Numbered from the stretch's first letter, positions 1-9,032 are shown. The stretch: DNA of 64,000 nucleotides from Marinobacterium jannaschii DSM 6295 (GCF_000620085.1 NZ_KK211070.1:49929-113928); one strand, 5' to 3'. The notes: generated from the letters alone by a model not told the origin. Program-made: numbers and translations.

Positions 1-110
1 GCAGCTTCCACAAGACCAACACACCGTTCAGGATCGGCTATCGCCGACAGTGCAGGAGCAGAGGCAAACAAAGCACTCACTACCGATAGGGCTACCAGAC
101 ATTTTTTCAC
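1..110 (-). CDS. N-terminus of an exported protein (runs off window)
   Basis: A leftward frame opens with GTG at 110 and overlaps the stop of the IcmW-like gene by GTGA, which suggests translational coupling. It begins MKKCLVALSVVSALFASAPA, a clear Sec signal peptide with a basic start and hydrophobic core, followed by ALSAIADPERCVGL. Only 36 codons lie in the window. The position next to Dot/Icm genes suggests a transfer-associated periplasmic protein, but the family cannot be told from this much. Confidence 0.6.
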   Translation of the reverse strand, partial: MKKCLVALSVVSALFASAPALSAIADPERCVGLVEA

Positions 111-580
111 GCTGCCCCCCCCACTCTTTGCATTCTTTTTGTCGCAACAGCCAACGCCATTTTTGCGGCTGCGAAGTTCTCCGGACTGAAGACCTCGCTC
201 AGCACTCGGTGACGATGCAACGTGATAAGCCGGCCCTGCATCACTTTCGCGTATGCCAGCAGAGGCGGATTATCGTTGACTATTCGCAACATTGAGTCGA
301 AGAGATTTATATCCTTCTCATATAAATTCATCATATGAATCAGCGCCCTGTCCGCAGGCAAGAACGCTAATAGCGCCATCGCCGTTATCATCTGATCATC
401 ATCGAGCGTATCAAGCATACCGTTGCTGGAAGCTAAGAATACTCTGATAGCCTCAGCAATCTGCTCTGTATCATCGCCCTTTGTCCAGTCTTCGAACTCT
501 GTCATGCGGCGAACCAGCGCTGATGTCTCAGCCCCAAATTGTTGCCAGTAATCGTCTGTATGACCGCGAGGGTTTTGCAT
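107..580 (-). CDS. IcmW-like Dot/Icm accessory protein
   Basis: This 157-residue acidic soluble protein has the size of IcmW (about 151 aa), the small cytosolic partner that works with IcmS as an adaptor for the type IVB coupling complex. From memory of the family, the early YW..., the E-x-W-T segment (EFEDWTKGDD), the central ALLAFLPADRALIHMM and the late LHRHRVLSEVF line up with IcmW blocks. It is divergent from dotA, which fits a Dot/Icm locus. The last codons contain an unbroken run of eight G (C at 115-122 on the plus strand) and the stop overlaps the next gene. The IcmW assignment is an inference from pattern and context. Confidence 0.55.
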   Translation of the reverse strand: MQNPRGHTDDYWQQFGAETSALVRRMTEFEDWTKGDDTEQIAEAIRVFLASSNGMLDTLDDDQMITAMALLAFLPADRALIHMMNLYEKDINLFDSMLRIVNDNPPLLAYAKVMQGRLITLHRHRVLSEVFSPENFAAAKMALAVATKRMQRVGGAA

Positions 581-664
581 AAAGAACCTCGTTCTTGTGG
601 ATATTGAGCCACAGTATTTTTAATATAATAATACTTTTTTAACCCAACAAGCAGCATTTAGGAC
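581..664. promoter_or_regulatory. Divergent promoter region, icmW-like / dotA
   Basis: The 84-bp gap between divergent starts is AT-rich around 615-640 and contains TAATATAATAATAC, with good -10 hexamers in the dotA direction. It resembles the TAATATAATTA motif found upstream of several other operons in this window. Confidence 0.4.
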
Positions 665-2965
665 ATGAATATATACAGAATAAGTCGTCTAGCGGCCGTT
701 ATTTTCCTACTCTGCTCTAGCTTTGCGTACGCAAATCCGATTGAAGAGATGAACCAAGTGTGGAAAGACGGAGCTTTGGAAGAAAGCCGAAGCATCCAGA
801 TTCTTAGAGCGGTTCTCGGAGGTATCGTCCATGATGCTGCTGGGCAAACCGCTTCAGCAGATGGTGCTTCCGGGATGCTGGGTGCGATGATGGCGGTCTA
901 CAACATCGGCGTTATGACCATTCTCGGTGCGATGCTGTTTATCCTATTCGTCTCACGAGGCATTGATGCCGGCACAGAAGGATCACTACTCAGTAAACGT
1001 TACAACAGCACTTGGGTACCAATCCGAACGGGTGGATCGATCATTGGACTCATGCCCGCCGTAGGTGGCTGGTCACTCGCGCAAAAGCTGGTAATGACAT
1101 TTGTCGTTTACACAACCCATATAGCAGATATGACCGCCATGGCGGGTAACGCCTATACGATCGCAAACGGAGGGATTCAAGAATTCACGCCAAACAGAAA
1201 TAGCCTTATCCCCCTCGCCCGACAGCTCTACAAAATGGAGATCTGCAGATATGTCCAGAACCAGGAGCATACTGGAGGGCCGATCGATACGAGCAACGAG
1301 CTAATTGACGGGGTAACCAGCACAAGTTCCGACTACTTCTTCGAGGTTCGCTATGACAGAAGGGTGCCTTATTCTACTGGCCAACCCGCGTGCGGAAGCG
1401 TACGACTTGATCTCTCAGGTATTGCGAATGACGCTCACGACTACTCAAGCGACTCTGCTACATCTTGGATCACTGAATCACACGATCAAATGAATGCGGT
1501 AAAAAGAGAGTCCGCTAAGAAAGCCGTTATTGCCTATCACTCTGCAGTAGTTGAAGTGCTTCGAAGCTTGGAGGCAAATAGCTCCCCAAGCCTTAAAATC
1601 TCCCCCTCATCTCACAAGTTCAAAAGCCCTGTAATCAGCTACGACAAAGTACTATTGCAGGAAATTGTGTACACCTTAGAAAACGCCATTCGCAGCACAT
1701 ACAACAGCGAGGTTACCAAACATCTCAACAAAATTATCTCAGGTGAAGCTCCCTTAGATTCAGAGCAATACCGCCCTGGCTGGATCATGCAAGGGTTCTA
1801 CCTACCGGCTCAGATTCGCGCCATGCAGTTCATGGCAAGCCTGTCGAAAATCGCGCCAACCTACCACGAACCTCAGGCTATTCGAGTAGTTGAAGAAGAG
1901 AACAACTCAACTGAGAATCCATCCCAAGAACTTAAGGAAGGATTGATCGACTTAGGTGCGTTCTTTATTGAAGAACCGGCCGACAGTTTGTCGATTATAG
2001 GCATTAAAGCAAGAGAACAGTTGCTTGTACTGCATAACGAGGACCAGGATGCACTGACCAATATACAAAACCTTGGTCATAACCTGATCATCTTCTCCAG
2101 CACAGCCTTGCTATCCATACAAACAGCTTTGGCCATGGAGAGAGCCACCGACGAAGCTGCCGAAGCTGCTGCCGATGCTGCAGCAAGAGCTGCTTCAGGC
2201 ATTCCACTTTTTGGAGGCGCTGCGGCTGCAGTTATTAAAGGCGCTCAAACCGCTGCTGATGTGATTTCAGGCGCTCTACTCAATGATCAGATGATCGGCC
2301 TACTATATAAGTGGATTGCAGGCTCTCTTATCGCTTTGCTGATCCTGGGGCTGCTGATGGCATACTGGATACCTTTGCAGCCAGCCATCATTTGGCTTCT
2401 ATCGATTATCACCTGGATCGGTCAAGTGGTAATGATCATGTTCGGAACGGCGCTTTGGGCGGCTGCACACGCCATGCCGGAGGGTGACGGTATTTCAGGC
2501 ACTACAGGTCGGGCGGGCTATGCCGTGCTGATTTCGGTTGTTACCAGACCTATCATTCTGATCCTGACCTACCCAACGGCACTGCTCATACTAAATGGCA
2601 TGACTCCGATCATAGGAATGATCTGGATGTATTTTGATGGCATGAACCAAGGCTATGTTGCTTTGCTGGGCAATCTATTTGCCGTCGGGATGCTATATGT
2701 CGTTCTGCAGGTGATTGTATCGCGGGTATTCAATCTGCTGCATGAAATCCCTGACGAAATCCCTAAGCTCATCCAAGCTCCTATCAGCGGCGGTGGCGAA
2801 GGCATCTACCAAGCTGGTGATAGCAAGATGGGTGGTGTTACTCAACATATTAAAGAAGTCAGCAGATCAACACCTGGGCCAAGCGGACAGGCGACTGATG
2901 GCATTAGCGCCTCTTCAGGTATGCCGGATATCAGCGATGATCAACGGATGGATCGCCATTTCTAA
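665..2965 (+). CDS. traY: DotA/TraY family inner-membrane protein of type IVB secretion
   Basis: This 766-residue protein has a signal peptide (first 23 residues, ending SSFAYA). A membrane segment near residues 72-95 leads into the family hallmark GTEGSLLSKRYNSTWVPIRT at about 103-122 and then a further hydrophobic stretch. A long periplasmic region follows (about 165-540), then four or five membrane helices between about 545 and 690, and a Gly/Ser-rich tail. This layout matches DotA of Legionella and TraY of IncI plasmids, polytopic proteins needed for conjugation or secretion. An Ala-rich segment (about 495-520, many AA/AE pairs) precedes the C-terminal helices. Start ATG is preceded by TTTAGGAC. 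The gene is alone on its strand here and ends at a strong terminator. Confidence 0.88.
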   Translation: MNIYRISRLAAVIFLLCSSFAYANPIEEMNQVWKDGALEESRSIQILRAVLGGIVHDAAGQTASADGASGMLGAMMAVYNIGVMTILGAMLFILFVSRGIDAGTEGSLLSKRYNSTWVPIRTGGSIIGLMPAVGGWSLAQKLVMTFVVYTTHIADMTAMAGNAYTIANGGIQEFTPNRNSLIPLARQLYKMEICRYVQNQEHTGGPIDTSNELIDGVTSTSSDYFFEVRYDRRVPYSTGQPACGSVRLDLSGIANDAHDYSSDSATSWITESHDQMNAVKRESAKKAVIAYHSAVVEVLRSLEANSSPSLKISPSSHKFKSPVISYDKVLLQEIVYTLENAIRSTYNSEVTKHLNKIISGEAPLDSEQYRPGWIMQGFYLPAQIRAMQFMASLSKIAPTYHEPQAIRVVEEENNSTENPSQELKEGLIDLGAFFIEEPADSLSIIGIKAREQLLVLHNEDQDALTNIQNLGHNLIIFSSTALLSIQTALAMERATDEAAEAAADAAARAASGIPLFGGAAAAVIKGAQTAADVISGALLNDQMIGLLYKWIAGSLIALLILGLLMAYWIPLQPAIIWLLSIITWIGQVVMIMFGTALWAAAHAMPEGDGISGTTGRAGYAVLISVVTRPIILILTYPTALLILNGMTPIIGMIWMYFDGMNQGYVALLGNLFAVGMLYVVLQVIVSRVFNLLHEIPDEIPKLIQAPISGGGEGIYQAGDSKMGGVTQHIKEVSRSTPGPSGQATDGISASSGMPDISDDQRMDRHF

Positions 2966-2988
2966 AAGAAGGAGAAATTCTGGACATG

Positions 2989-3016
2989 AAAAAGCCGCCC
3001 GAAGGCGGCTTTTTTG
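2989..3016. terminator. Bidirectional intrinsic terminator
   Basis: GCCGCC-CGAA-GGCGGC stem (2994-3009) flanked by A on the left and six T on the right. It closes dotA and also lies just past the end of the leftward gene at 3031. Confidence 0.85.
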
Positions 3017-3030
3017 ATTTGAGATATGAT

Positions 3031-3642
3031 TCAGAGGTCCAGCGACACCACCTTACTTTTCGGTGCTTTTGTACCGACTATTGATTCATAAACACCATTT
3101 TTAAAACTCTCAAAGTCTTCATTCTTTTTTCGAGCTTCCAAGTAAACAGTATACAAATCCCGCATAGTGTCTGAGTAATTTTTATACTCTCCCTCCTCCT
3201 CCTTGAATCTGCGAATTCCGTTTACATAACTCCCAACTACAATATCCCGCTTCAGGTATTCAGGAACAGTCACAACGGGCTTTACACCAGCCATCGCGCT
3301 ACCATCAAGCTTCAGCTCGATACCAGCCTGGCTAAACCCCATATAGAGGCCACACAGCCAAACAGATAATGCTACGGCTGTAACTGATTTTTTATTGAGC
3401 AAAGCACGAACAACAGATAACGCTATATATAGATAGGCCGAACCCAAAGCCCCGTTCAAGATCCAATACCACACGATCTCGTGCGCACCAACTATTTCCA
3501 TCGGTGCATGTGAGGCTGGCCTATTATCTGAAAAAAGAATCATCCAGAAGAAACTGGCAAACAGGTACCCAATAACAGCCCAGACCCGCCAAGCAGCTTT
3601 CAAGCCAAATAAATTAAAGCACTTCTTTTCTGAAACACTCAT
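3031..3642 (-). CDS. Hypothetical inner-membrane protein with soluble C-terminal domain
   Basis: I chose the ATG at 3642 because AAGGAGGTTGAA sits just upstream; the frame stays open 16 codons further without a better start. The 203-residue product has hydrophobic segments near residues 15-37, 55-75 and 85-105, then a charged cytosolic or periplasmic domain rich in Lys/Glu (KRDIVV, RRFKEEEGEYKNY). No family is recognised. It is monocistronic between two terminators, with a TGGCA-N6-TGCCA dyad about 115 bp upstream, so it may share a regulator with the transfer genes. Confidence 0.75.
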   Translation of the reverse strand: MSVSEKKCFNLFGLKAAWRVWAVIGYLFASFFWMILFSDNRPASHAPMEIVGAHEIVWYWILNGALGSAYLYIALSVVRALLNKKSVTAVALSVWLCGLYMGFSQAGIELKLDGSAMAGVKPVVTVPEYLKRDIVVGSYVNGIRRFKEEEGEYKNYSDTMRDLYTVYLEARKKNEDFESFKNGVYESIVGTKAPKSKVVSLDL

Positions 3643-3756
3643 TTCAACCTCCTTAAGGCATAAAACTCCCTTTTTATAATATTCGCACAAGCGCTATTTT
3701 ATAGCAAGCTTTTAACCACTAGTTGCCATATTTAATACAAATACCTTCCACCTATT

Positions 3757-3772
3757 TGGCAAATAGATGCCA
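3757..3772. promoter_or_regulatory. TGGCA-N6-TGCCA dyad (operator candidate)
   Basis: TGGCAAATAGATGCCA is an inverted repeat with the same arms and spacing as dyads at 9130, 9212 and 28226. It is intergenic, upstream of the gene starting at 3642. Confidence 0.5.
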
Positions 3773-3823
3773 AACACTGTCACGACCTTAACTGCGTGAT
3801 GCCACTGCATGGTTAATAACAGG

Positions 3824-3851
3824 CAAAAAAAAGCCTAGTTATTACTAGGCC
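3824..3851 (-). terminator. Terminator of the dot operon
   Basis: On the minus strand, GCCTAGT-AATA-ACTAGGC is followed by a run of eight T. It lies 27 bp past the stop of the last gene of the leftward transfer operon. Confidence 0.85.
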
Positions 3852-3877
3852 AAAATGTTTAATAAAAATAAACCGCT

Positions 3878-4573
3878 TTATCGTGATGAGAACCCACCGT
3901 CGCCATCCCAGTTGGATTTAATATCCTTCCTTATTTTCATTGCCTTGCCGTTGATAATCAGGATACCTTCAGCACCCTCAGGTATCTCCATCCCATTCTC
4001 TAATGTAACGTTGACCAGCTCCTGCTTAACATCAGGCTTAAAGTTATCGACCAATACCTCTCGCTGGTGGATGGCTACCAGGCGCTTCTTCCAATCGACT
4101 TCTGCATAAAGCTCATGGGAAACCGCAATGCTATACAGAGCCTCAATCCAAGTCTGATCACGAATATTCCACTCTGTTCTCTTACGAATATTAACCTTGG
4201 TCTTGTCCGCAAAAACTTGCCAGCCTTCCGGGACAATCATCTCCAACGCGGACCAAAGTGGCAGATCGACACCAAATAATGTCACCGGCGGTAAGATCGG
4301 GGGAATCTCCCCATAGTGCTGGATAATCCGGTCCTTATTGTTAGCAACCATGGCCATGTGATCTCCCAACTCAATTGTAGGTTGAGGCTCAGGCGGTGGG
4401 ACTTGCAGGCCTGGCATCTCAACCATAACTGGCTCGGGCATAACGACCCCCAATCGCTCGGATTTGGGAACAGGTGCAGAATTCTCGCCATAGATAATCT
4501 GAACCCCTGCCTGTGTCTCCATCGCAGCAATTGTTGCAACTACTAGTAAACATCTCTGAAAAATAAGTCGCAT
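3878..4573 (-). CDS. TcpQ-like periplasmic protein, last gene of the dot operon
   Basis: The 231-residue product has a signal peptide (about 1-23, ending ETQAG), a Pro-rich linker (about 40-68, PEPVMVEMPGLQVPPPEPQP) and a compact domain at about 95-175 containing LFGVDLPLWSALEMIVPEGW and a repeating strand/helix pattern. That pattern is typical of the TcpQ C-terminal/secretin N-domain type fold seen in type IVB pilus and secretion proteins. It starts 4 bp after the ParR-like gene and is followed by the operon terminator. A role at the outer-membrane part of the transfer machine is likely; exact orthology is not claimed. Confidence 0.55.
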   Translation of the reverse strand: MRLIFQRCLLVVATIAAMETQAGVQIIYGENSAPVPKSERLGVVMPEPVMVEMPGLQVPPPEPQPTIELGDHMAMVANNKDRIIQHYGEIPPILPPVTLFGVDLPLWSALEMIVPEGWQVFADKTKVNIRKRTEWNIRDQTWIEALYSIAVSHELYAEVDWKKRLVAIHQREVLVDNFKPDVKQELVNVTLENGMEIPEGAEGILIINGKAMKIRKDIKSNWDGDGGFSSR

Positions 4574-4576
4574 ACA

Positions 4577-5110
4577 TCACCCCATCGTGACGCTAAAGCC
4601 AGCAAGTGGCTTAAACTGTTTCACTGTCTCAGGCGGAACCGCTTGATCTTCATGTTGCGCTTGGATGGGATCCGCTTCGCGCTCCAGTTCAGCACTATCT
4701 AAAGTAGTTCCCGCTGCAGGTAATCGAACGTCTTCAGCAATGCTTGGAGGGGCCGGCACCTGAGCTGGTGAAGCCGTCTGCGGAGCGCGTGCTTCAACCT
4801 GTCTTGGTACTGATGGAGACACCATCTCTGGTTCAGCGACTTCATCTGACAAGCTGCGTAGCAGCCGTACAACATCATCGCGAGATGCTGCGCGGCCTTT
4901 TACCGCATTCTCATTTGCCAAAAATAGGAAAAGATCCAGCAACCCAGCCTCTTTGACAACCAACCCTGCCATCGCCATTTCAGTGAATACGCGCGGTTTA
5001 TCACGACTGTTCTGTGCAAAGCCTCCAGCGTAATCCATCAGCCGTGTGCTACCTGGCTTCCCCTCTAGCTCAGAAAGCGTGAGCCGTGTGGTTTTCTTAC
5101 CGGAATTCAT
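4577..5110 (-). CDS. ParR/StbB-like partner of the ParM-like gene
   Basis: This 177-residue gene starts 6 bp after the ParM-like stop, the usual order for actin-type partition operons. The N-terminal half (RLTLSELEG..., then a helical stretch around 40-95) could be a ribbon-helix-helix DNA-binding region; the C-terminal half is low complexity, rich in Pro, Ala, Glu and Gln. No certain ParR motif is visible, so the call rests mainly on gene order. It could instead be a transfer-specific accessory protein. Confidence 0.45.
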   Translation of the reverse strand: MNSGKKTTRLTLSELEGKPGSTRLMDYAGGFAQNSRDKPRVFTEMAMAGLVVKEAGLLDLFLFLANENAVKGRAASRDDVVRLLRSLSDEVAEPEMVSPSVPRQVEARAPQTASPAQVPAPPSIAEDVRLPAAGTTLDSAELEREADPIQAQHEDQAVPPETVKQFKPLAGFSVTMG

Positions 5111-5115
5111 GCCTC

Positions 5116-6259
5116 CTACCTCTCAGCTTTCACGACTGCGTAAACCTTATCCAATTGGGTAAAGATCAACAGCTTCAAGAAGCCATCAGCATTGCCGTAC
5201 TCCGGCTTTTCTACACAGCTCACACTCTGATAGTTTTTCTCCACTTCCTCTTTGAGCAACGCAAATCCCCCACCGATACCAATATATTTACGTAACGATG
5301 GAAAACTCTTCTTAAAGTCATTCGCCGTTTCAATGATTTCACGAAGAATTATGTTGCATGCGGTGGACACCTCATCACTTACATCCTCCGGAGCACCACC
5401 AAAAGCTGATACTTGCCGGTGTTTAAGCGCATCATCCAGAATCGTATAATCAGGTCTCACACGAAGTCTCGGCTCCAAGAGATCGGCCAATAGATCACGG
5501 ATGTGGCTGACCCCTTTCATAATGGTCTTTTTAGCTGCAATGCTAAAATCAGGGTTCACGATGGCCATATCTGTGGTGTTGCCACCAATATCAATCGCCA
5601 TGCAAACGCCACCCTCAGGCACAACGGGGTTGTTGAGATCGACTAAATAATCAAAAGCCCCCCCCCATTGCTTCGGCAAAACAGCCGTGAAAAACAATAT
5701 CAGCGGACGGCTCGCCTCTGATGCCGATATTTACAGGATGCTTGATATTGGCTGTCTTTCTATCAATGTATACCTGGTTAATACCATCGCTGCCTTTCAG
5801 AAACTGCTCCAACGGAAGACCGGTAACAATGCCAACTTTCTGACCATTGGTGATACCAATCTTGTTCAACAGCGCATGTACCAGCATCCGATTGATCGGC
5901 CTTACCCCATAGTCATCATGGCGCGTATCTTCGACCTTTGAAGCGTCCAGATAGGCGCTCACCGTATACTCAGCATCGTCGCTACAATATAAAGATGGTA
6001 CACCGCTTCCTATGGAATTGAGGCAACGGCCTCTGCCAGCCATAGACACAATCGAGTCGTTCATTAGCGTTAGCTTTCCATCCTCAACTGCCAACCAGGA
6101 CGCTTTAATTCCTGCATACCCATCATCGATCGCAATCAGCGGGAAGCCAATTTCCATAAAAAGCGATTGCCCAGAAACTTCAGCCAATGAAGCCAGGTAC
6201 TGGTGAATATCCAACCCTGAGAAAAAACCAACCTCTTGTGTCGATTGAATTTGTAGCAT
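5116..6259 (-). pseudogene. ParM/StbA-like actin ATPase, frameshifted in a G9 tract
   Basis: Two overlapping frames together make one actin-like partition ATPase. The upstream frame has phosphate-1 motif IAIDDGYAGIKASW; the downstream frame has phosphate-2 motif MAIDIGGNTTDMAIV and the adenosine motif YIGIGGGFALL. The frames meet at nine consecutive G (plus-strand C 5658-5666); eight G would give an unbroken reading frame through EAMGGAFDYLVD. The ATG at 6259 has AGGAGATCAAC upstream, so the protein has about 42 residues before phosphate-1, longer than R1 ParM. The gene lies inside the dot operon. The extra G may be a real mutation, a phase-variable state or a sequencing artefact. Confidence 0.8.
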
Positions 6260-6277
6260 GTTGATCTCCTATTAAAA

Positions 6278-6571
6278 CTACAGATATCCATTGATGCGGC
6301 GGATAGCAGCACGGGCAAACCCGATGGGACGACGATTTCCAAAAATCCAACGCCTGAAACGCGGGATAATAGTGGTGAAGCTGACACCAAGAAGTTTCAT
6401 CAGGATCGCAACTCCCCACAGCTTGAGTACCGTCATAGCCATGCCAAAGGTTGGCCATACCATCCATAGGATGCCGCAAAACATCAACTCCCCTTGCAAA
6501 CCAAATACCGTCAGCGGTAGGGCCGTTCGATGCCACTGCATCGGTTGTTCTTTATTAACTTCTGGATTCAT
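6278..6571 (-). CDS. IcmT/TraK-like small inner-membrane protein
   Basis: ATG at 6571 overlaps the dotB stop by ATGA, giving 97 residues. QWHRTALPLTVFGLQGEL, two hydrophobic segments (about 28-50 and 52-72) and the basic RFRRWIFGNRRPIGFARAAIRR tail resemble IcmT of Legionella (86 aa) and TraK of IncI plasmids. IcmT/TraK is a short inner-membrane protein essential for transfer. Position right after dotB agrees with IncI traI-traJ-traK order. Confidence 0.72.
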   Translation of the reverse strand: MNPEVNKEQPMQWHRTALPLTVFGLQGELMFCGILWMVWPTFGMAMTVLKLWGVAILMKLLGVSFTTIIPRFRRWIFGNRRPIGFARAAIRRINGYL

Positions 6572-7740
6572 TGATGATCTCTCCACTCTCCGAATTCCAG
6601 TTGCTGTTCAGCAAACTGTTGCTCACTGATAAATCCTTGATCAAATCGCTGCTTAGCGGCCTGGGTGAAGCTCATTGCACGTATTCCCTGGCCGACTCGT
6701 TCCCTTATTGCCCCTTCAGCTGCGATCAAACCGCCCTTCATGAAAGCTACTTTCAGCTGCTCTCTATCTTCAGGCGCGAAGAGCACATATTCAGTGATAG
6801 CGCATCGCCCACCACCCAGCTTTGGCAACAGACGTTGGCAGGTAATGACGCGCAGCGAGCTGATGAGGCTTGCTGCCATATTTGTTTGTTCAGACTCGGG
6901 AAAATTCATTGTTACTCGCGCCAGCGCCGAAGAGGCATCTGTCACATGCACCGTTGAGTAGACAGCATGGCCAGTCAGTGAAGCTTCCAGAGATAAGCGA
7001 ATAGTTTCCGGATCGCGCATTTCACCCACGAGAATGACGTCTGGGTTGTCGCGTAATAGGCCTTTTAGCGCAACCGAGAAACCAGCCACGTTTGTTATGT
7101 ACTCTTCTTGACCGATCACCCCCGTCCGTATCGATTCAAGGTCTTCTGGCAAGTTGTTCAGATCAAATTCAATTGGATCTTCAATAGTCGCCAGATGCTC
7201 GCCTGGACCATATACCAGACGATGCAAGATTACTGAAAACAGGCACGTTGTTTTACCGCTTCCGGTCGGACCGGTAACCAAGGCGATTCCGTTTTCATGA
7301 ACAAGCGCGGATTTCAACTCTTCGGGTAAGTCGAGTTCATTGAAGTTTGGAGGGAGCGCCGAAATCGGACGACAAACTAATCTGAAGCCGGTGCTGGTCG
7401 ATGAATCGGCGATTGACGCTGCTGATAGCCTAAAACGCCCCGTCCGCTCAGCAGATTCACGGACTCGATATGCCCAAGAACTTGGGGTACCAGTTGCTAT
7501 TGAGTTGGCATAGCCCTCGCCTTTGTCTCGCGCAATATGCTCGCGAATGATTTTTGCATCGATTTCATCTTCAGTGACACGGGTCATACGGCCATCCAGC
7601 CTGGCCCAAATGCAGTCATCGGATTTGAAGAAGATGTCGGAACATCCCCGATCCCGAAGGCGAACAAGTAGCTGATTAAACTCACTGACCCCGAATTGTG
7701 CGGTAATCGGTTCTGGGTGGCCGAATACATATTTAGTCAT
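6568..7740 (-). CDS. dotB: DotB/TraJ hexameric secretion ATPase
   Basis: The 390-residue protein has Walker A GPTGSGKTT at 157-165, an Asp-box (TIEDPIEFDL), Walker B DVILVGEMRDPETI and the His-box TGHAVYSTVHVTDASSA. These identify the DotB/PilT branch of AAA+ secretion ATPases. DotB is the cytosolic ATPase of type IVB secretion, cycling with DotO. The ATG at 7740 overlaps the dotC stop as ATGA, so the earlier in-frame start is less likely. The gene is intact with all motifs present. Confidence 0.92.
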   Translation of the reverse strand: MTKYVFGHPEPITAQFGVSEFNQLLVRLRDRGCSDIFFKSDDCIWARLDGRMTRVTEDEIDAKIIREHIARDKGEGYANSIATGTPSSWAYRVRESAERTGRFRLSAASIADSSTSTGFRLVCRPISALPPNFNELDLPEELKSALVHENGIALVTGPTGSGKTTCLFSVILHRLVYGPGEHLATIEDPIEFDLNNLPEDLESIRTGVIGQEEYITNVAGFSVALKGLLRDNPDVILVGEMRDPETIRLSLEASLTGHAVYSTVHVTDASSALARVTMNFPESEQTNMAASLISSLRVITCQRLLPKLGGGRCAITEYVLFAPEDREQLKVAFMKGGLIAAEGAIRERVGQGIRAMSFTQAAKQRFDQGFISEQQFAEQQLEFGEWRDHQ

Positions 7741-8534
7741 TGCGGAACCACCAGCCAATCTTCGCTCTTTGTAAATGCAGGATTGACATCCAGTTTTAGC
7801 ACCACGTCTCCGATATAGAGCGTCTTGCCGTCTTTGGACCGGGTCACCCCAAGATCCTCAGTAGATGTTCTGGGTAAAGAAAGTACGTTCTTATCTGCAA
7901 GCTCCAGATAACGCTGCATACCCACAAAATCTCGCTGCAGCCGATTAGCATTAGCGTCAAACTGCATGTTTGCCTGGCGAACACCAATTGCCCATCCCTC
8001 GCGCACCCACTGATTCCATAGCTCTTGCTCCTCTGGGTTTCCGGGGCGAGGCAAAGCAGCTCTCTGGGGTGTTTCAGGTTTCTGGAACTCTCGATAGAGA
8101 TAGTTCAGGTAGGTTGGAGGACTGGTCACCACCACTGGATCCGTCTCAAGCTGGTACGTGCGCTGGATACGCCGTGCCATTCGACCGCCGTCTGCGACCT
8201 CTTTGATTTCGTCGGTCTCAGTGACTACCGGAGGCAGAATATTTCCCGGCAGCAGCAGATTGCTGAAATCAAAAATCACTGAGAATCGATCGTGGTATGC
8301 CTTTAACCAACGATTGATCTCGCGTGATCGATCATAAAGACCAGCCTGCACACCAGTGGAGATAGCAACGTCACGCATACCCGAGTACCGGGAGCCTTCT
8401 GTAATTGGCTGTGCCAACGCATTCGAATCAACATCGATCCATTCATCTAATACGCTGGTGTTTGCTTTATTACTATTAGTTGCACAGCCACTGGCACTAA
8501 TGAGGATGACCGTCATTGTCAGAGCTTTGTACAC
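7737..8534 (-). CDS. dotC: DotC/TraI outer-membrane lipoprotein
   Basis: The 265-residue lipoprotein starts at GTG 8534 with AGGGGG upstream. Its signal ends in the lipobox SASGC at residue 17. The central FSNLLLPGNILPPVVTE and the later EGWAIGVRQANMQFDANANRLQRDFVGM are hallmark DotC blocks. DotC works with DotD and DotH in the outer-membrane core of type IVB machines. It lies between dotD and dotB, the conserved order. Confidence 0.92.
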   Translation of the reverse strand: MYKALTMTVILISASGCATNSNKANTSVLDEWIDVDSNALAQPITEGSRYSGMRDVAISTGVQAGLYDRSREINRWLKAYHDRFSVIFDFSNLLLPGNILPPVVTETDEIKEVADGGRMARRIQRTYQLETDPVVVTSPPTYLNYLYREFQKPETPQRAALPRPGNPEEQELWNQWVREGWAIGVRQANMQFDANANRLQRDFVGMQRYLELADKNVLSLPRTSTEDLGVTRSKDGKTLYIGDVVLKLDVNPAFTKSEDWLVVPQ

Positions 8535-8543
8535 AATAGCCCC

Positions 8544-9032
8544 CTATTTATATACCAGCTGAATCGTCTTCAGCTGGTCATCCAGAATGACGTCGGCACG
8601 GTGGCCTGCCATATAACCAGCATGAGTGATGTACTCGCCTAGCGTCATGATCTTGTCGGGGAAGTTAACAATGATGGGCGTGATCGGCTTGACGCCCATG
8701 GTCTCTAGGAAGTCATAGCCAGTTAGTTCTGACATTTTGAGTATGAATGGCTCAATCTCAATTTCTATGCCGCCTGGGAAGCTCATGACGCGACGTAAGG
8801 ACGGAGATAGCTTGGATACTTCGAGACGAGGAGCATCTTTTACACCGTACCGGGCTGAGGCCAATCGGTCATTGGCAGCATACTGGGCCATGATGGTTTC
8901 GCTAATCGAGACCAGCCTTTTAACTGCTGGGTCATGGTGCCCCAACCCCTCACCTTGTTGCGGGGAATTTGATGAACAGCCAGTACCGGCCAGCACCCCA
9001 CAGCACAGAGCAATGATTCCAAACGTCTTCAT
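8544..9032 (-). CDS. dotD: DotD/TraH outer-membrane lipoprotein
   Basis: The 162-residue lipoprotein (lipobox LAGTGC at about 14-19) matches DotD in length and position. The C-terminal part (about 75-160, with LSPSLRRVMSFPGG, FILKMSELTGYDFLE and VNFPDKIMTLGEYI) has the secretin N-domain-like fold described for DotD. It is the first gene of the leftward operon; ATG is preceded by GGGGAGATAA. A promoter-like element lies 30-50 bp upstream. Confidence 0.88.
   Translation of the reverse strand: MKTFGIIALCCGVLAGTGCSSNSPQQGEGLGHHDPAVKRLVSISETIMAQYAANDRLASARYGVKDAPRLEVSKLSPSLRRVMSFPGGIEIEIEPFILKMSELTGYDFLETMGVKPITPIIVNFPDKIMTLGEYITHAGYMAGHRADVILDDQLKTIQLVYK

Noticed and set aside
999..1006. Ter-like GTTACAAC inside dotA.
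   Set aside because: Only the 8-bp core matches; two such matches are expected by chance in a window of this size.
4282..4546. Overlapping ORFs on both strands within the TcpQ-like gene.
   Set aside because: Shadow frames of the supported gene, with atypical Trp/Arg/Leu-rich composition.
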